Source: an uncultured Dorea sp. (GTDB lineage: Bacteria > Bacillota > Clostridia > Lachnospirales > Lachnospiraceae). Taken from it: DNA of 64,000 nucleotides. Under the pieces are notes generated by a model. It was not told the DNA's origin. It worked only from the letters and a program-made list of their open reading frames with translations, and searched no databases. This document shows positions 35,321 through 44,754 of this stretch, in pieces; within the stretch, counting starts at the first letter, position 1; every line of letters begins with the position of its first letter. The position numbers and the translations under genes were made by a program. The stretch spans positions 1 to 64,000 of the forward strand of contig CAJTRE010000007.1 in the NCBI GenBank assembly GCA_910578495.1. Direction: 5' to 3'.

Positions 35321-36197
35321 TTATAAAATAGGTGATTGTCGAGAACTCTTAAAAGAAATTCCCGATGAATCAATTAATCTGGTAGTAACATCTCCTCCAT
35401 ATAACATCGGAAAATCTTATGGAAACTATAAAGATAAAATTCCTTTGGATAAATGGCAAGAATTGATTTCAGATGTAACAAAAGAAGTACATAGAATATT
35501 AACTCCAAATGGAAGTTTTTTCTTAAATCTCTCGCCAGTCCCTTTTGGTAATGACAAAGGGATACTCCCTATGCCATTTCTTGGATACGAAATATTCAAA
35601 GCAAATAATTTATATCTAAGAAATATGATTACTTGGACATTTAATAATATGCAGAATTGTAGCAATAGATTATCTGGACGATATGAAAACATTCTTTGGG
35701 GTGTCAAAGATATAAATAGCTATGTATTTAATCTTGATGATATACGAATCCCATACATCACTCAAAATGACAAACGACTTGAAGGTGGCATTGGAAGAAA
35801 TCCAACAGATGTTTGGTATTTTGATCGTGTAAACAACATGACCAAAAAAAAACTCGGTCTTACACATCCTACAATTTATCCGCTTCCTATGATTGTACGA
35901 ATACTCAAAATGAGTAGTAATTTAGGAGATACAATCCTTGACCCATTTGCCGGAAGTGGAACCTCTCTTGTGGCTGCCAAAATATTAAGTAGAAACGCAA
36001 TAGGTCTTGAACTTGATGGAAAATACAAAGAAGAATGTGAACATCGATTAAAGACAGAAGGAAACATCTCTGCCTCCGTATTTAATGAGTGTAGAAGTGA
36101 TGAAGAAAAGAAAAATGATTTCTTAAATGCCATTTCTCGATTGTGCGCTAACACCCCCGAACAGCTTTCTTTTGACGATATTTTCGGGCAGGATTAA
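35310..36197 (+). CDS. Beta-class DNA methyltransferase 2 (SPPY, probably N4-cytosine)
   Basis: A 295-residue methylase with TSPPYN (Ser28-Tyr31) and C-terminal DPFAGSGTS, the same class as its neighbour but clearly different in the target-recognition middle. Two methylases in one operon usually protect the two strands of a non-palindromic site. I chose the ATG at 35310; a TTG 4 codons earlier is less likely. The stop codon lies inside the 8-bp direct repeat left by the IS1182-like insertion, so this gene survived with its end intact. Confidence 0.87.
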   Translation: MAIDYKIGDCRELLKEIPDESINLVVTSPPYNIGKSYGNYKDKIPLDKWQELISDVTKEVHRILTPNGSFFLNLSPVPFGNDKGILPMPFLGYEIFKANNLYLRNMITWTFNNMQNCSNRLSGRYENILWGVKDINSYVFNLDDIRIPYITQNDKRLEGGIGRNPTDVWYFDRVNNMTKKKLGLTHPTIYPLPMIVRILKMSSNLGDTILDPFAGSGTSLVAAKILSRNAIGLELDGKYKEECEHRLKTEGNISASVFNECRSDEEKKNDFLNAISRLCANTPEQLSFDDIFGQD

Positions 36198-36198
36198 A
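36191..36198. repeat. Left target-site duplication of the IS1182-like element
   Basis: GGATTAAA here and at 37740-37747 flank the element. Joining the flanks recreates a hairpin CGGGCA...TGCCCG followed by Ts, the shared terminator of the convergent operons. Confidence 0.8.
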
Positions 36199-37739
36199 AT
36201 GCCCGCAGGCTGTAGATAAAGTTGGTGCTGGAGTTTGACTCCAGCACCACTTTTCTGCATAAATGAAATTTTTCGTTACATTTATTAAAGAATGCACTAT
36301 ATCATATGTTTTCTGCTCTTTTTTGGCAAGGATTTTTGCCAGCTTCTTTAAATTCATACATACGTATGTAAGCCCGACTTTCATTTCCATTCGGGCTTTC
36401 CATTTATACTGTGTATAGCGAAATCCATGATGTTCTTAGGCAGTTCCTGCACTCCATGCAGTTGCTTTTATATTCTCTATTTCCCTCCCGATTTGTAGTC
36501 GCGTACTTTAAGTCTTTTCCTTCTGAACAGATATAACAATCATAGTATTCATCATATACATACTCATATTTCCTGAAGAATCCTTTCTTGGTCTGAGGAC
36601 ATTTGTATGGAAACAATGGTTTCGTATGATCTTCCATCAGCAGACGGCGATTGCCGGTGTTTTATATCCTGCATCTAATACCATCATTTTCGGGTGATAG
36701 GATGTCAGTTTATCGTAAAGTGTCTTGAATGTCCGGCTGTTATGTTCATTTCCGGGATGAATCGAATATCCCAGAATCCAGCCTTGTTTATCACATGCTG
36801 TTTCAATCCCGTAAGCAAAAGCATGTTTAGATTCCCCTTTGCGGAACCATCCGCTGTCAGGATTACTCGTACTGCATTTTTGTGTTTTTACTCCTTCTGG
36901 AATCAATCCCTCTTCAATAGAGGGGTTCCCGCCACCGGAAGAAGGCGGAGTCTGGTTATGATCATCTTTGTTTTTTTAAGGCTTTTCCCATGTGCTTTTC
37001 TATCCTCATTGATCTCTTTCTGTAATTCTTCCTCATACCAGAGTGCTTCCTGCTTTGCAATCCGTTTTCTCATTTTTTTTTACTGTTTGCACAAGCTTTT
37101 ACGTGAGTGGTATCTGCAAATATCACAGAAGTATCTACTAAATGATGTTTCATACATTCTTTTAAAATATGTGAAAAAATCTGTTCAAACACATCCGTAT
37201 CCTGAAACCGGAGTATGTAGTTCTTTCTAAAAATAGAAAAATGTGGTAATGAATCCAACATATCCAATCCAAGAAACCAGCAATACGCAACATTTACTTC
37301 GATTTCTTTTATTATTTGCTGCATACTTTTTATACCATAAAGATATCGAATAAAAGGAATTTTAATCAGTATGACTGGAGTCATACTTGGACGTCCATTA
37401 TCAGGAGAATATTTTTCTTCAACAAGTTCATAAATGAAGTTCCAGTTAATCGCTTTGTCTATCAATCGAAGCATATGGTTTTTGGGAACCATGTCATCCA
37501 TACAAAATATAAGCATTTGTTCTCTCTTTTTCTCAGCATTTCTTGTCATCATGTCATCATAGGTAGTCTCTTCTTAAGATTATTATACCATGAAAGCCAA
37601 TAGATATCATAAAACTATTGGGTGGAAAACATACACTTTTTTCTTAATAAGATAACTCTTAAAAAGTTGAATTGTGAATAATTCAAATATAAGAAAAGCC
37701 CGGACGAGAGTCCGGGACTTTGTCTACAGCCTGCGGGCA
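36199..37739. mobile_element. Decayed IS1182-like insertion sequence
   Basis: A 1.54-kb element with 23-bp terminal inverted repeats: TGCCCGCAGGCTGTAGA... at 36200-36222 and its inverse at 37717-37739, one mismatch. Flanked by 8-bp direct repeats GGATTAAA (one extra A on the left). Both ends also carry hairpins (GGTGCTGGAGT near 36224; CCCGGAC near 37699) that act as terminators. The transposase inside is broken in several places. Confidence 0.85.
36223..37552 (-). pseudogene. IS1182-family transposase, multiple frameshifts
   Basis: The N-terminal part reads well from the ATG at 37552 (DDMVPKNHMLRLID, then DTSVIFADTTHVKA with a catalytic Asp). After about 160 codons the frame breaks. Later pieces in other frames show GWFRKGESKHAFAYG, LDAGYKTP, the Cys-rich zinc region near 36430-36520 and MNLKKLAKILAKK at the end. 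At least three single-base changes, mostly at A or T runs, separate them, so no functional transposase is made. Confidence 0.85.
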
Positions 37740-37747
37740 GGATTAAA
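37740..37747. repeat. Right target-site duplication of the IS1182-like element
   Basis: GGATTAAA, identical to the copy at 36191-36198. Downstream TCTTGCCCG is the right arm of the interrupted terminator. Confidence 0.8.
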
Positions 37748-37758
37748 TCTTGCCCGTT

Positions 37759-38902
37759 TTATGATTCCACATTATACCTGTATACATCAGCATTATGAAA
37801 CATCAGCTTTGCCCTTGCGTTATATGTTTCAGGAGATGAATTTCCACACTGATGCGTTAATACTCTATCAAGAATTTCTTCTAATTCTTCACATGTATAT
37901 AACGGATTTTTAATACTAGAATGAATAGCTAAAATTTCATTTTTAGTTCTAGGATTGATTCTGATTAAGTTCTTTGTATTATAATCAAAATATCCTGATT
38001 CCGCTGTTCCTCTAGTATTCCCATCTATGCTACGATTAATAAATGTAGAACAGTCTACAGATATATTATTCCCATCAAATCCATACTCTTTAATTGTTTT
38101 TGCTTTTCTAAACCCACCACAACCAAGGAAATGAAGCTGTGTTGCTCTTTCGAAATTAAATGGATCTAAGTTATCCAAACAATTTTTTAATATAGTTGAA
38201 TTTATTGAAGTAGATGAAAGTGCTCCTATTGCTATTTTATCTGGATTATAATCTAACTTACTGAGAAACAAATCTATCTCATGTCGCTCCCATGTTCCAT
38301 TAATAATTGTTGTTATAACAGAATTTGCATACTGAGTACCTTTAGCCCTTTTTAGTCCATCATAAATAATATTGCTATATACTGCTGACAGTTCTATCAA
38401 TTTATTATTTGATTTTTTCTCTAGAATATTCAATCGTGCTCCCATTCTGACTTCTAATTTTAAAAGGATTAGGAATATCAAATGTAACTGCACTATCTAT
38501 TTCTGAATCACATATAACAGAAATATATTTCTCAAAAACATTATTTGTTTCGAAAGTTCTGTTAAAACTTTCAATCAACTCATCACAGCTAGTAGTTGGA
38601 TTATGATGTGAAATTAGGTTTACCGCTTTTGCAGTACCTGAATCTAAAAGTATATTGCAGTTGCTAGAGAATACAAATTCATCGCCAACATTATCACACA
38701 GCCACGATCTTAAATCACTAATCGTTCTCCACCTCTGTGGTCTGATAAAACGATTTCCTGATGCATGTTCAAGAAACACATCTCCAAATTTAAGAAGTAT
38801 CCGCGATTTCATGTATTCTGGCATCCAGTTTTGCCAAACTCTTTTTACGCCATTCCAATCTCCTGCTCCACCACCAGCGCTATAAATAAAGTAAAATTTC
38901 AC
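37759..38902 (-). pseudogene. TGT/DpdA-like base-transglycosylase homologue, split by a homopolymer frameshift
   Basis: Two overlapping frames join into one 380-residue protein if one base is removed from a six-base run (T6 at 38413-38418 on the plus strand). The GTG start at 38902 has GGAGG 6 bases upstream. The joined protein shows, in order, LLDSG (Asp87), FDIP (Asp142), IAIGALS (223-229), FLGCGG (258-263) and VDCST (Asp283). These match the spacing of the tRNA-guanine transglycosylase motifs DSGG, FDEC, GGL, MGVG and FDC, including both catalytic Asp. The usual CxCxxC zinc site is not seen, as expected for divergent relatives such as the DNA-modifying DpdA. It is encoded 20 bases after a nuclease gene, so a DNA target is inferred. 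Recognition is by motifs only. Confidence 0.6.
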
Positions 38903-38922
38903 TATTTTCCTCCTAACCCTAA

Positions 38923-39498
38923 TTAATACATCTTTACACCATTCTTTTTCATATCTAGGAAAATATCTATTAATTCTTCAAAACTTCCCATTTCCAAGAG
39001 TTTTGCATAAAACTTTTTGGTATATCCTTTTTTCTTTCCTGCTTCATTAAAATCACCTTCGCGCTCTTCACGATTAAACTCCTCACCGAGAATAAATAAT
39101 TCATTTTTTACTTGGTCAGAGGTTTCAAAAAATAATCCCTTCAAGCATGGATAATCAATCCAATGCAAATAAAAAACAGGTCTATCTAATTCAGATTCAA
39201 CAATTTCAATTTGCTTTACTATCTTATCTAAATCAAATGTTGCACTTCCTTCATAACAATAACGTCCTATCTTCTGAATCGCAGAAATAAAGGGTGCTCC
39301 GTGATATTTAACTTCAAAATATGCAAGAATACCTTTATCGCTACTTAATAACATACAATCAGGATACTTTTTATTTGATTTATCTCCATGAGTAACATTC
39401 AGTTTATATTTAGTTTTTAAGAAATCAATAATAATATCTTCAAGCAATTTCCCAAACTGAACATCCAATCCTTTTATACTCTTATTTCGTGGATTCAT
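38923..39498 (-). CDS. PD-(D/E)XK endonuclease, probable restriction enzyme
   Basis: A 191-residue soluble protein. The nuclease core is visible as Glu in KLLEDII, Asp in YPDCMLL (residues about 46-52) and FEVK, the classic PD...ExK with catalytic Lys. Size suits a type II restriction enzyme. It is first in a minus-strand operon with the TGT-like gene and converges on two SPPY methylases. No clear ribosome site precedes the ATG; an AT-rich inverted repeat lies in the leader instead. Alternatively it could be a Holliday-junction or repair nuclease, but the setting favours restriction. Confidence 0.72.
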   Translation of the reverse strand: MNPRNKSIKGLDVQFGKLLEDIIIDFLKTKYKLNVTHGDKSNKKYPDCMLLSSDKGILAYFEVKYHGAPFISAIQKIGRYCYEGSATFDLDKIVKQIEIVESELDRPVFYLHWIDYPCLKGLFFETSDQVKNELFILGEEFNREEREGDFNEAGKKKGYTKKFYAKLLEMGSFEELIDIFLDMKKNGVKMY

Positions 39499-39799
39499 GA
39501 AATAATTACTGCAATTATTTAACCGAAAGGCAAAGGATTATTTCAATAATTGCGGATTACTCAGACTGGATTTAAGAAGTGACTATGAAAAACAGGATAG
39601 GATAGAGGACATTCTTGGTATTATCATTCCTGAAACAAAAGAGATGTTTGCTTGTGAAACGATTGCTACTAAGGCAGTTTCAATGGCAAAAGAACGAATT
39701 ACGGCTTTAGAACATATGGGGTTTTGTCTGTCAGAAGAAGATTTGATGGGACATGACGGAACGAAGTACAATTCTTATTACGTTCGGGAGGTGTAGGAA
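39499..39799 (+). other. Remnant 3' end of an unrecognised gene
   Basis: From about 39550 to 39796 the plus strand stays open for about 80 codons, without a start, and ends in a normal stop (IEDILGIIIPETKEM and YNSYYVREV are pieces). It seems to be the tail of a gene cut off on its left, marking the right edge of the inserted restriction locus. The bases before it hold an AT-rich inverted repeat around TAATTACTGCAATTATT. I do not recognise the family. Confidence 0.45.
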
Positions 39800-40450
39800 A
39801 TGGCTTTTGATTTTAAGAAAGAATACAAAGAGTTTTATATGCCCAAGAATAAACCTCAGATTGTCGATGTTCCGACAGCTAATTATATTGCAGTCAGGGG
39901 GAAAGGTAATCCGAATACCCCGGATGGTGAGTATCAGCAGGCAATAGGAGTGCTGTATGCAGTTGCATATACATTAAAAATGAGCTATAAAACAGATTAT
40001 AAGATAGAAGGATTCTTTGAATATGTTGTTCCGCCATTGGAAGGTTTTTGGTGGCAAGATAATGTGGATGGTGTAGACTATAGGAGTAAGGACGAATTTA
40101 ACTGGATTTCTGTTATTCGTTTGCCTGACTTTATTACAAAGAAGGATTTTGAGTGGGCGGTAAAAACTGCAACGCAGAAGAAAAAGAAGGATTGTAGCAA
40201 AGCAGAATTTATGACTATTGACGAAGGGCTATGTGTTCAAATCATGCATATAGGACCTTTTGATAAGGAACCGGAGTCGGTAGCGGTTATGGATGCATTT
40301 ATAGAAGAAAATGGATACGTAAATGATGTAAATAAAAAGCGTTTGCATCATGAAATTTATATGTCTGACGCAAGGAAGGCTGTACCGGAGAAGTGGAAAA
40401 CGGTTATTAGGCATCCGATTAGAAGAAAACCATTAGCAGGTGGGAGATAA
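39800..40450 (+). CDS. GyrI-like small-molecule-binding protein
   Basis: A 216-residue soluble protein matching stand-alone GyrI-like proteins: residues 8-30 (KEFYMPKNKPQIVDVPTANY region) and the C-terminal HEIYMSDARKAVPEKWKTVI are typical. The fold binds amphipathic small molecules and, in related regulators, drugs. GGAGGTGTAGG precedes the ATG. It is intact although neighbouring genes are broken. The remnant just upstream may once have been its operon partner. Function is not further specified. Confidence 0.8.
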   Translation: MAFDFKKEYKEFYMPKNKPQIVDVPTANYIAVRGKGNPNTPDGEYQQAIGVLYAVAYTLKMSYKTDYKIEGFFEYVVPPLEGFWWQDNVDGVDYRSKDEFNWISVIRLPDFITKKDFEWAVKTATQKKKKDCSKAEFMTIDEGLCVQIMHIGPFDKEPESVAVMDAFIEENGYVNDVNKKRLHHEIYMSDARKAVPEKWKTVIRHPIRRKPLAGGR

Positions 40451-40552
40451 TTCATAAAAAGTAACTGATATAAAACTCATTGCAAAGCAGGGAATCGGTT
40501 GATATAATGGTATGCAGAGTAATGCATCGTGTAGAATATAGGGGGAACAACG

Positions 40553-40624
40553 ATGCAGGTACTTGTTGCAGAAAGATGGATTAATGTAGATGAAGCGGGT
40601 GAGTATTTAATATTACGTGTTTAA
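40553..40624 (+). pseudogene. Truncated excisionase/HTH-like leader gene
   Basis: A 23-codon frame with a good ribosome site (GGGGGAAC) reads MQVLVAERWINVDEAGEYL and then ends. WINVDEAxEYL is the opening of excisionase-family HTH proteins that often precede D12-class methylases, so this looks like the first helices of such a regulator with the rest deleted. Confidence 0.5.
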
Positions 40625-40661
40625 TCTTATACGGGTAATGAAGATAGAAAGAGGTAGTTTC

Positions 40662-41691
40662 ATGGTTAGCACGACTAATATCAACAACAGAAGATATCTG
40701 GGAAATAAATATCGGCTTCTGCCATTTATAAAGAGTGTTGTAGAAAATGAGTGTGAAAAAATTGAATCTATTATAGATATTTTTGCTGGAACCGGGGCGG
40801 TAACTTCTGCGTTTCAGGATAAAAGGGTTATTACGAACGATATTCTGTACAGCAATTATATTTGTAATTATGCCTGGTTTGCTCCTGAGCGGTACAGGGA
40901 GGAGATGATAGAACAATTAATTACGGAATATAATGCTAAAAAAACAAAGCAAAGAAATTATATGTCGATTCATTTTTCGGATACTTATTTTAGTGCAGAG
41001 GATTGTTCAAAGATAGGTTTTATACGAGAAGATATAGAAAGAAAATATAAAGCATGCGAGATTTCTTTGAGGGAAAAGGCTATTCTGGTGACATCATTAT
41101 TGTATGCAATGGATAAGATAGCGAAAACCTGTGGGCATTACGATGCTTATAGAAAAAGGGGTTGAGTTTGATTCACATTTGGAATTAAGTCTCCCGATTG
41201 CTTGGCAGAATAATCATCCCGGAAATCAGTGTTATAATATGGATTCCAATGAATTGGCGGGAAATATCACTGCCGATTTAGTATACATTGATCCTCCGTA
41301 TAATTCTCGTCAGTATTGTGATGCGTATCATTTGCTTGAAAATGTTGCAAGGTGGGAAAAACCGAAAGTATATGGTGTTGCAAAAAAGATGGACAGGACT
41401 GCGTTGAAGAGTCTGTATTGTACAAGAAGAGCAGCGGAAGCGTTTGAAGATCTTGTCACAAAGCTGAATTGCAGATACATCTTATTGTCATATAACAATA
41501 TGGCTGAAAAGGGGAATGATAGATCGAATGCTAAAATTTCGGATGAGGATATCCACAGAATCTTAGGAAAAAAAGGGGAAGTGAAAGTTTTTTCTGAAGA
41601 ATATAAGGCATTTACAACAGGAAAGTCAGATATTGAAGATAATCAAGAACGGCTTTTCCTGTGTACATGCAGGAATGGGGAGAATGAATGA
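40662..41691 (+). pseudogene. D12-class DNA adenine methyltransferase 1 of an AlwI-like system, frameshifted
   Basis: An alpha-class (Dam-like) N6-adenine methylase. The N-terminal half has RRYLGNK and the SAM motif IDIFAGTGAV; the C-terminal half, in the next frame, has the catalytic DPPYNSRQY. One extra A in the run GAAAAAGGGG at about 41150 breaks the frame; removing it restores 342 residues. AGAGGT lies 6 bases before the ATG at 40662. The stop overlaps the next gene by 4 bases (ATGA). It looks inactivated by slippage in a homopolymer. Confidence 0.82.
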
Positions 41692-42593
41692 TACAGTCAC
41701 CTTTAAACTATACAGGCGGAAAGTACAAATTACTGCCTCAAATCTTGCCGTTATTTCCAGCAGAAATTACAACATTCGTAGATTTGTTTTGCGGAGGATG
41801 TAATGTTGGAATTAATGTTGGTGCCGATCATCATATCTATAATGATAATTGTACGGAACTTATAGGGCTTTATGAGTTGTTGGCTCGTTATGAAAGTGAG
41901 CGATTCATTGAGAAAGTTGAGCGGATCATATATAAATATAATCTTTCGGATGTCAAAACAAGGGGATACGATTTTTATGGTTGCAGCAGTGCAAATGGAT
42001 TGAGTGCCTACAATAAAGAAAAATATCTAAAGCTTAGAACAGATATGAACCAAATGACGCTGCATAATGATGATTATTATATTGCATTATATGTTCTGAT
42101 TGTATAAGCATTTAATAATCAAATTCGATTTAATAGACAAGGAAAGTTTAATCTTCCATCGGGGAAGCGAGATTTTAATTATAAAATGGAAGCTAAACTG
42201 ACAGAGTTTATGACTCGATTACATGAGCAGAATGCAACATTTAGTTGTCTCGATTTTAGAAGCTTTAGTATAGAAGAAATTGGAGATAACGATTTTGTGT
42301 ATGCTGATCCGCCATATTTAATTACCTGTGCAGCTTACAATGAGCAGGGGGGATGGACCCAAAAACACGAATATGCCTTGCTTGGATTATTGGATGATTT
42401 AAATGAAAGAAACATAAAGTTTGCACTTTCAAATGTTATTGAATCAAAAGGTAAGAGAAATGCGATTCTGCAGGAATGGATTGATAAGCAGAATTATAGA
42501 ATGGTGAATCTTAATTATTCATATAAAAATTCCAATTATCAGCGTAAGAACAAAGAATCTGAGACAAAAGAAATATTAGTCGTCAATTATTGA
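41688..42593 (+). pseudogene. D12-class DNA adenine methyltransferase 2, nonsense mutation
   Basis: A Dam/DpnM-like methylase with NYTGGKYKLL, the SAM motif FVDLFCGGCNV, then RFNRQGKFN and the catalytic DPPY in FVYADPPYLI. An in-frame TAA at 42105-42107 stops translation after 139 codons. The same frame continues without interruption to 42593, and reading through would give about 301 residues, the family's usual length. A single-base change from a Tyr codon explains it. It lies between methylase 1 and the nuclease gene. Confidence 0.85.
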
Positions 42594-42607
42594 TTGGAGG
42601 CAGTAGC

Positions 42608-44724
42608 ATGATTGTAAAAGAAGGACAAATATTTAATTTGATGGATACGAATGGGCGAAGGAACGATGTAATTCATGCGCTGCAAGGATATCTTATGATT
42701 CTGGATCATGTTCAAAATGGGGAAAAAATGGAATGGGCTTCGCTGCCGGAAAGTCTTGCACAATATGAGTTTTATAGACAGGCGATTGAACTTTCGCCGG
42801 ATGTGTTTGAAAAACATGTTCCCTATGATAGATTGCAGGAAGAATTGAAACGACATCCAGAGTTTAAATCAGCCGTTGAAAGAGCTGATATGGAGTGGCT
42901 GCAGAAGAATATCTTATCTTTTCAAAAGCTTTTTAAACAGTTTGATCTTGGGATAGAGGATCGGGCAAGACATTATATAAGCAATCTTGTTAAGCTTGGA
43001 TTTACCGATGAAAACAGACTCATTTCCCCGGTGGGAGAACTTTTATTAGATTTGAAAAAATTGAAAAAAGATGAGCTTGAGTCAATGCTGCCGATAGATG
43101 GGGTGAATGTTGTATATCTTCGTCAGCTTTTAAAACTGCGTCTATTCACTGTCGATCGGGAAAAGTTTTATTCTCCCTTTGCACTGGCTATTTATGCACT
43201 GCTTAGAAGAAAAAGATTATCGGAAAATGCTTTTTTAGAATTGGTGCAAGGTCTTAGCCCATATTCAAATTTTGACGATATTGAAGCCTATGTGGATAAT
43301 TACAAGGAGGGCGGTGTTGTATCAGATATTGCCATTGAAATGCCTGAAGTTACGTTATCAACGATCCGTATGGCAGAAGCGGACTTTAGAGATATATACA
43401 AAAACAGAAAAAGTGCCTCGGCTGTCGATGTGTATTGGAGATTTTATAATTTGGTTTGGGATTATGTAGGTCTGCCTTCAGTAAATACTGTTGATAAGTT
43501 ACTTACATACTATGAAAACAATAAACCGATGTTGAATAAGGCGTTTGGATGTGGACAAAATATTTTCTCTCAAAGAACAGGGGAACGCCCGACGCTGGAT
43601 AACTTTGCTGAGCAATATAAGAAGATGTTTACCACGTCAATAAACCAGTATTTGTATAGGAAGTTTTCATTGTCAAAAATACTGGATCAAATTAGAGAGT
43701 ATTCAGATACAACGAAAAGAATTTTTAAAGCCACTGGTATTATTAGTTTTGACAATGGTTTCGTTGAGCTTGCCTATAGAGAGCTTTGTGCATGTATATT
43801 TGAAGAGAAAGTTATGAAAGAAAAGATTACGGGATGTATTTCGGAAGAATTACATTCGCAATATGAATGTTATTCCGATTATGAGGACACAATATATAGT
43901 TATTTTTGTAGTGTAACATCTTTATCCCAAGTGTTTGAATACTATGAAGAAGAGACCAAACAGGTTGAAAATAATATTCAGAAAGAATTTCCGGGAGTTG
44001 CTGTCGAGAACATTCCTGCGGTGGTAACAGAGCGCAGAAAAAGAGAATTTGTTGAGTTTATTGAAAAGAATTATCCGGCGGGAAGAGTGAAGGAGCTTTT
44101 GCGTTTGTTTTGTGATAGAAAAAATGACAAAATCATTAAGATGGAAGTTTCTCAAGATGCGACAGTGCCAACTATTTACGAGTATATAGTTGGTATTGCA
44201 TGGTATTATTTCTCCGGTAAACGAATAGATCTTCTGGATAGTTATAATCTTACGCTTTCAGCAGATTTTGAACCATTGGTTCATGCAGGCGGCGGTCAAG
44301 GTGATATAGTGATTTATGAAAATAATAAGGTTGTAATGATTGAGGCTACATTAATGAATGCGAATAGCCAAAAACGTGGTGAGTGGGAACCGGTATTAAG
44401 GCACTCAATTAATCTGAAAATTAATGAGGAGACTGCAAAAACGGAAAGGGAAGTTACATCATTCTTTATAGGGATTCGTTTGACTATAATACAATCAATA
44501 TATGGAAGGCTGTTGCTGCAGTTCCACTACAATCGTCGATTGACAAGGACAAGTTTACAGATAATGTAGTGATTATGCCGGTGAACACCGAAGAACTGGA
44601 AGCGTTGATGGATAAGAGTGACAAGTATGATGAAATCATAACACAAGTTCACAGTTTGTTTGAAGTTGATAAGATCAAGTTTGATATAGAGTGGCGTGAT
44701 AAATTTATGTCTCAGCTTGTATGA
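42608..44724 (+). pseudogene. AlwI-family type II restriction endonuclease, frameshifted near the C-terminus
   Basis: A large nuclease. GGAGG 7 bases before the ATG at 42608 sets the start. The catalytic region is GGGQGDIVIYEN and MIEATLM (Asp...Glu-x-Thr) followed by EWEPVLRH, the pattern of AlwI-like enzymes, which cut at a distance from an asymmetric site. At about 44480 one T is missing (CGTTTGAC instead of CGTTTTGAC), so translation ends early at 44569 with about 30 wrong residues. The original frame then runs on to TGA at 44724, for a restored length of 705. About 80 C-terminal residues are lost. Confidence 0.83.
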
Positions 44725-44754
44725 AGAATTTGTTTTGGAAACAGGGAGGAAATT

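Noticed and set aside
34532..36197. The two SPPY methylases as partners of the AlwI-like nuclease
   Set aside because: That nuclease has its own two D12-class methylases in the same operon; the SPPY pair belongs with the PD-(D/E)XK nuclease across the shared terminator.
36200..37739. The 23-bp inverted repeats as att sites of an integrated element
   Set aside because: They are inverted, flank a transposase remnant and have an 8-bp direct repeat outside, so they are IS ends.
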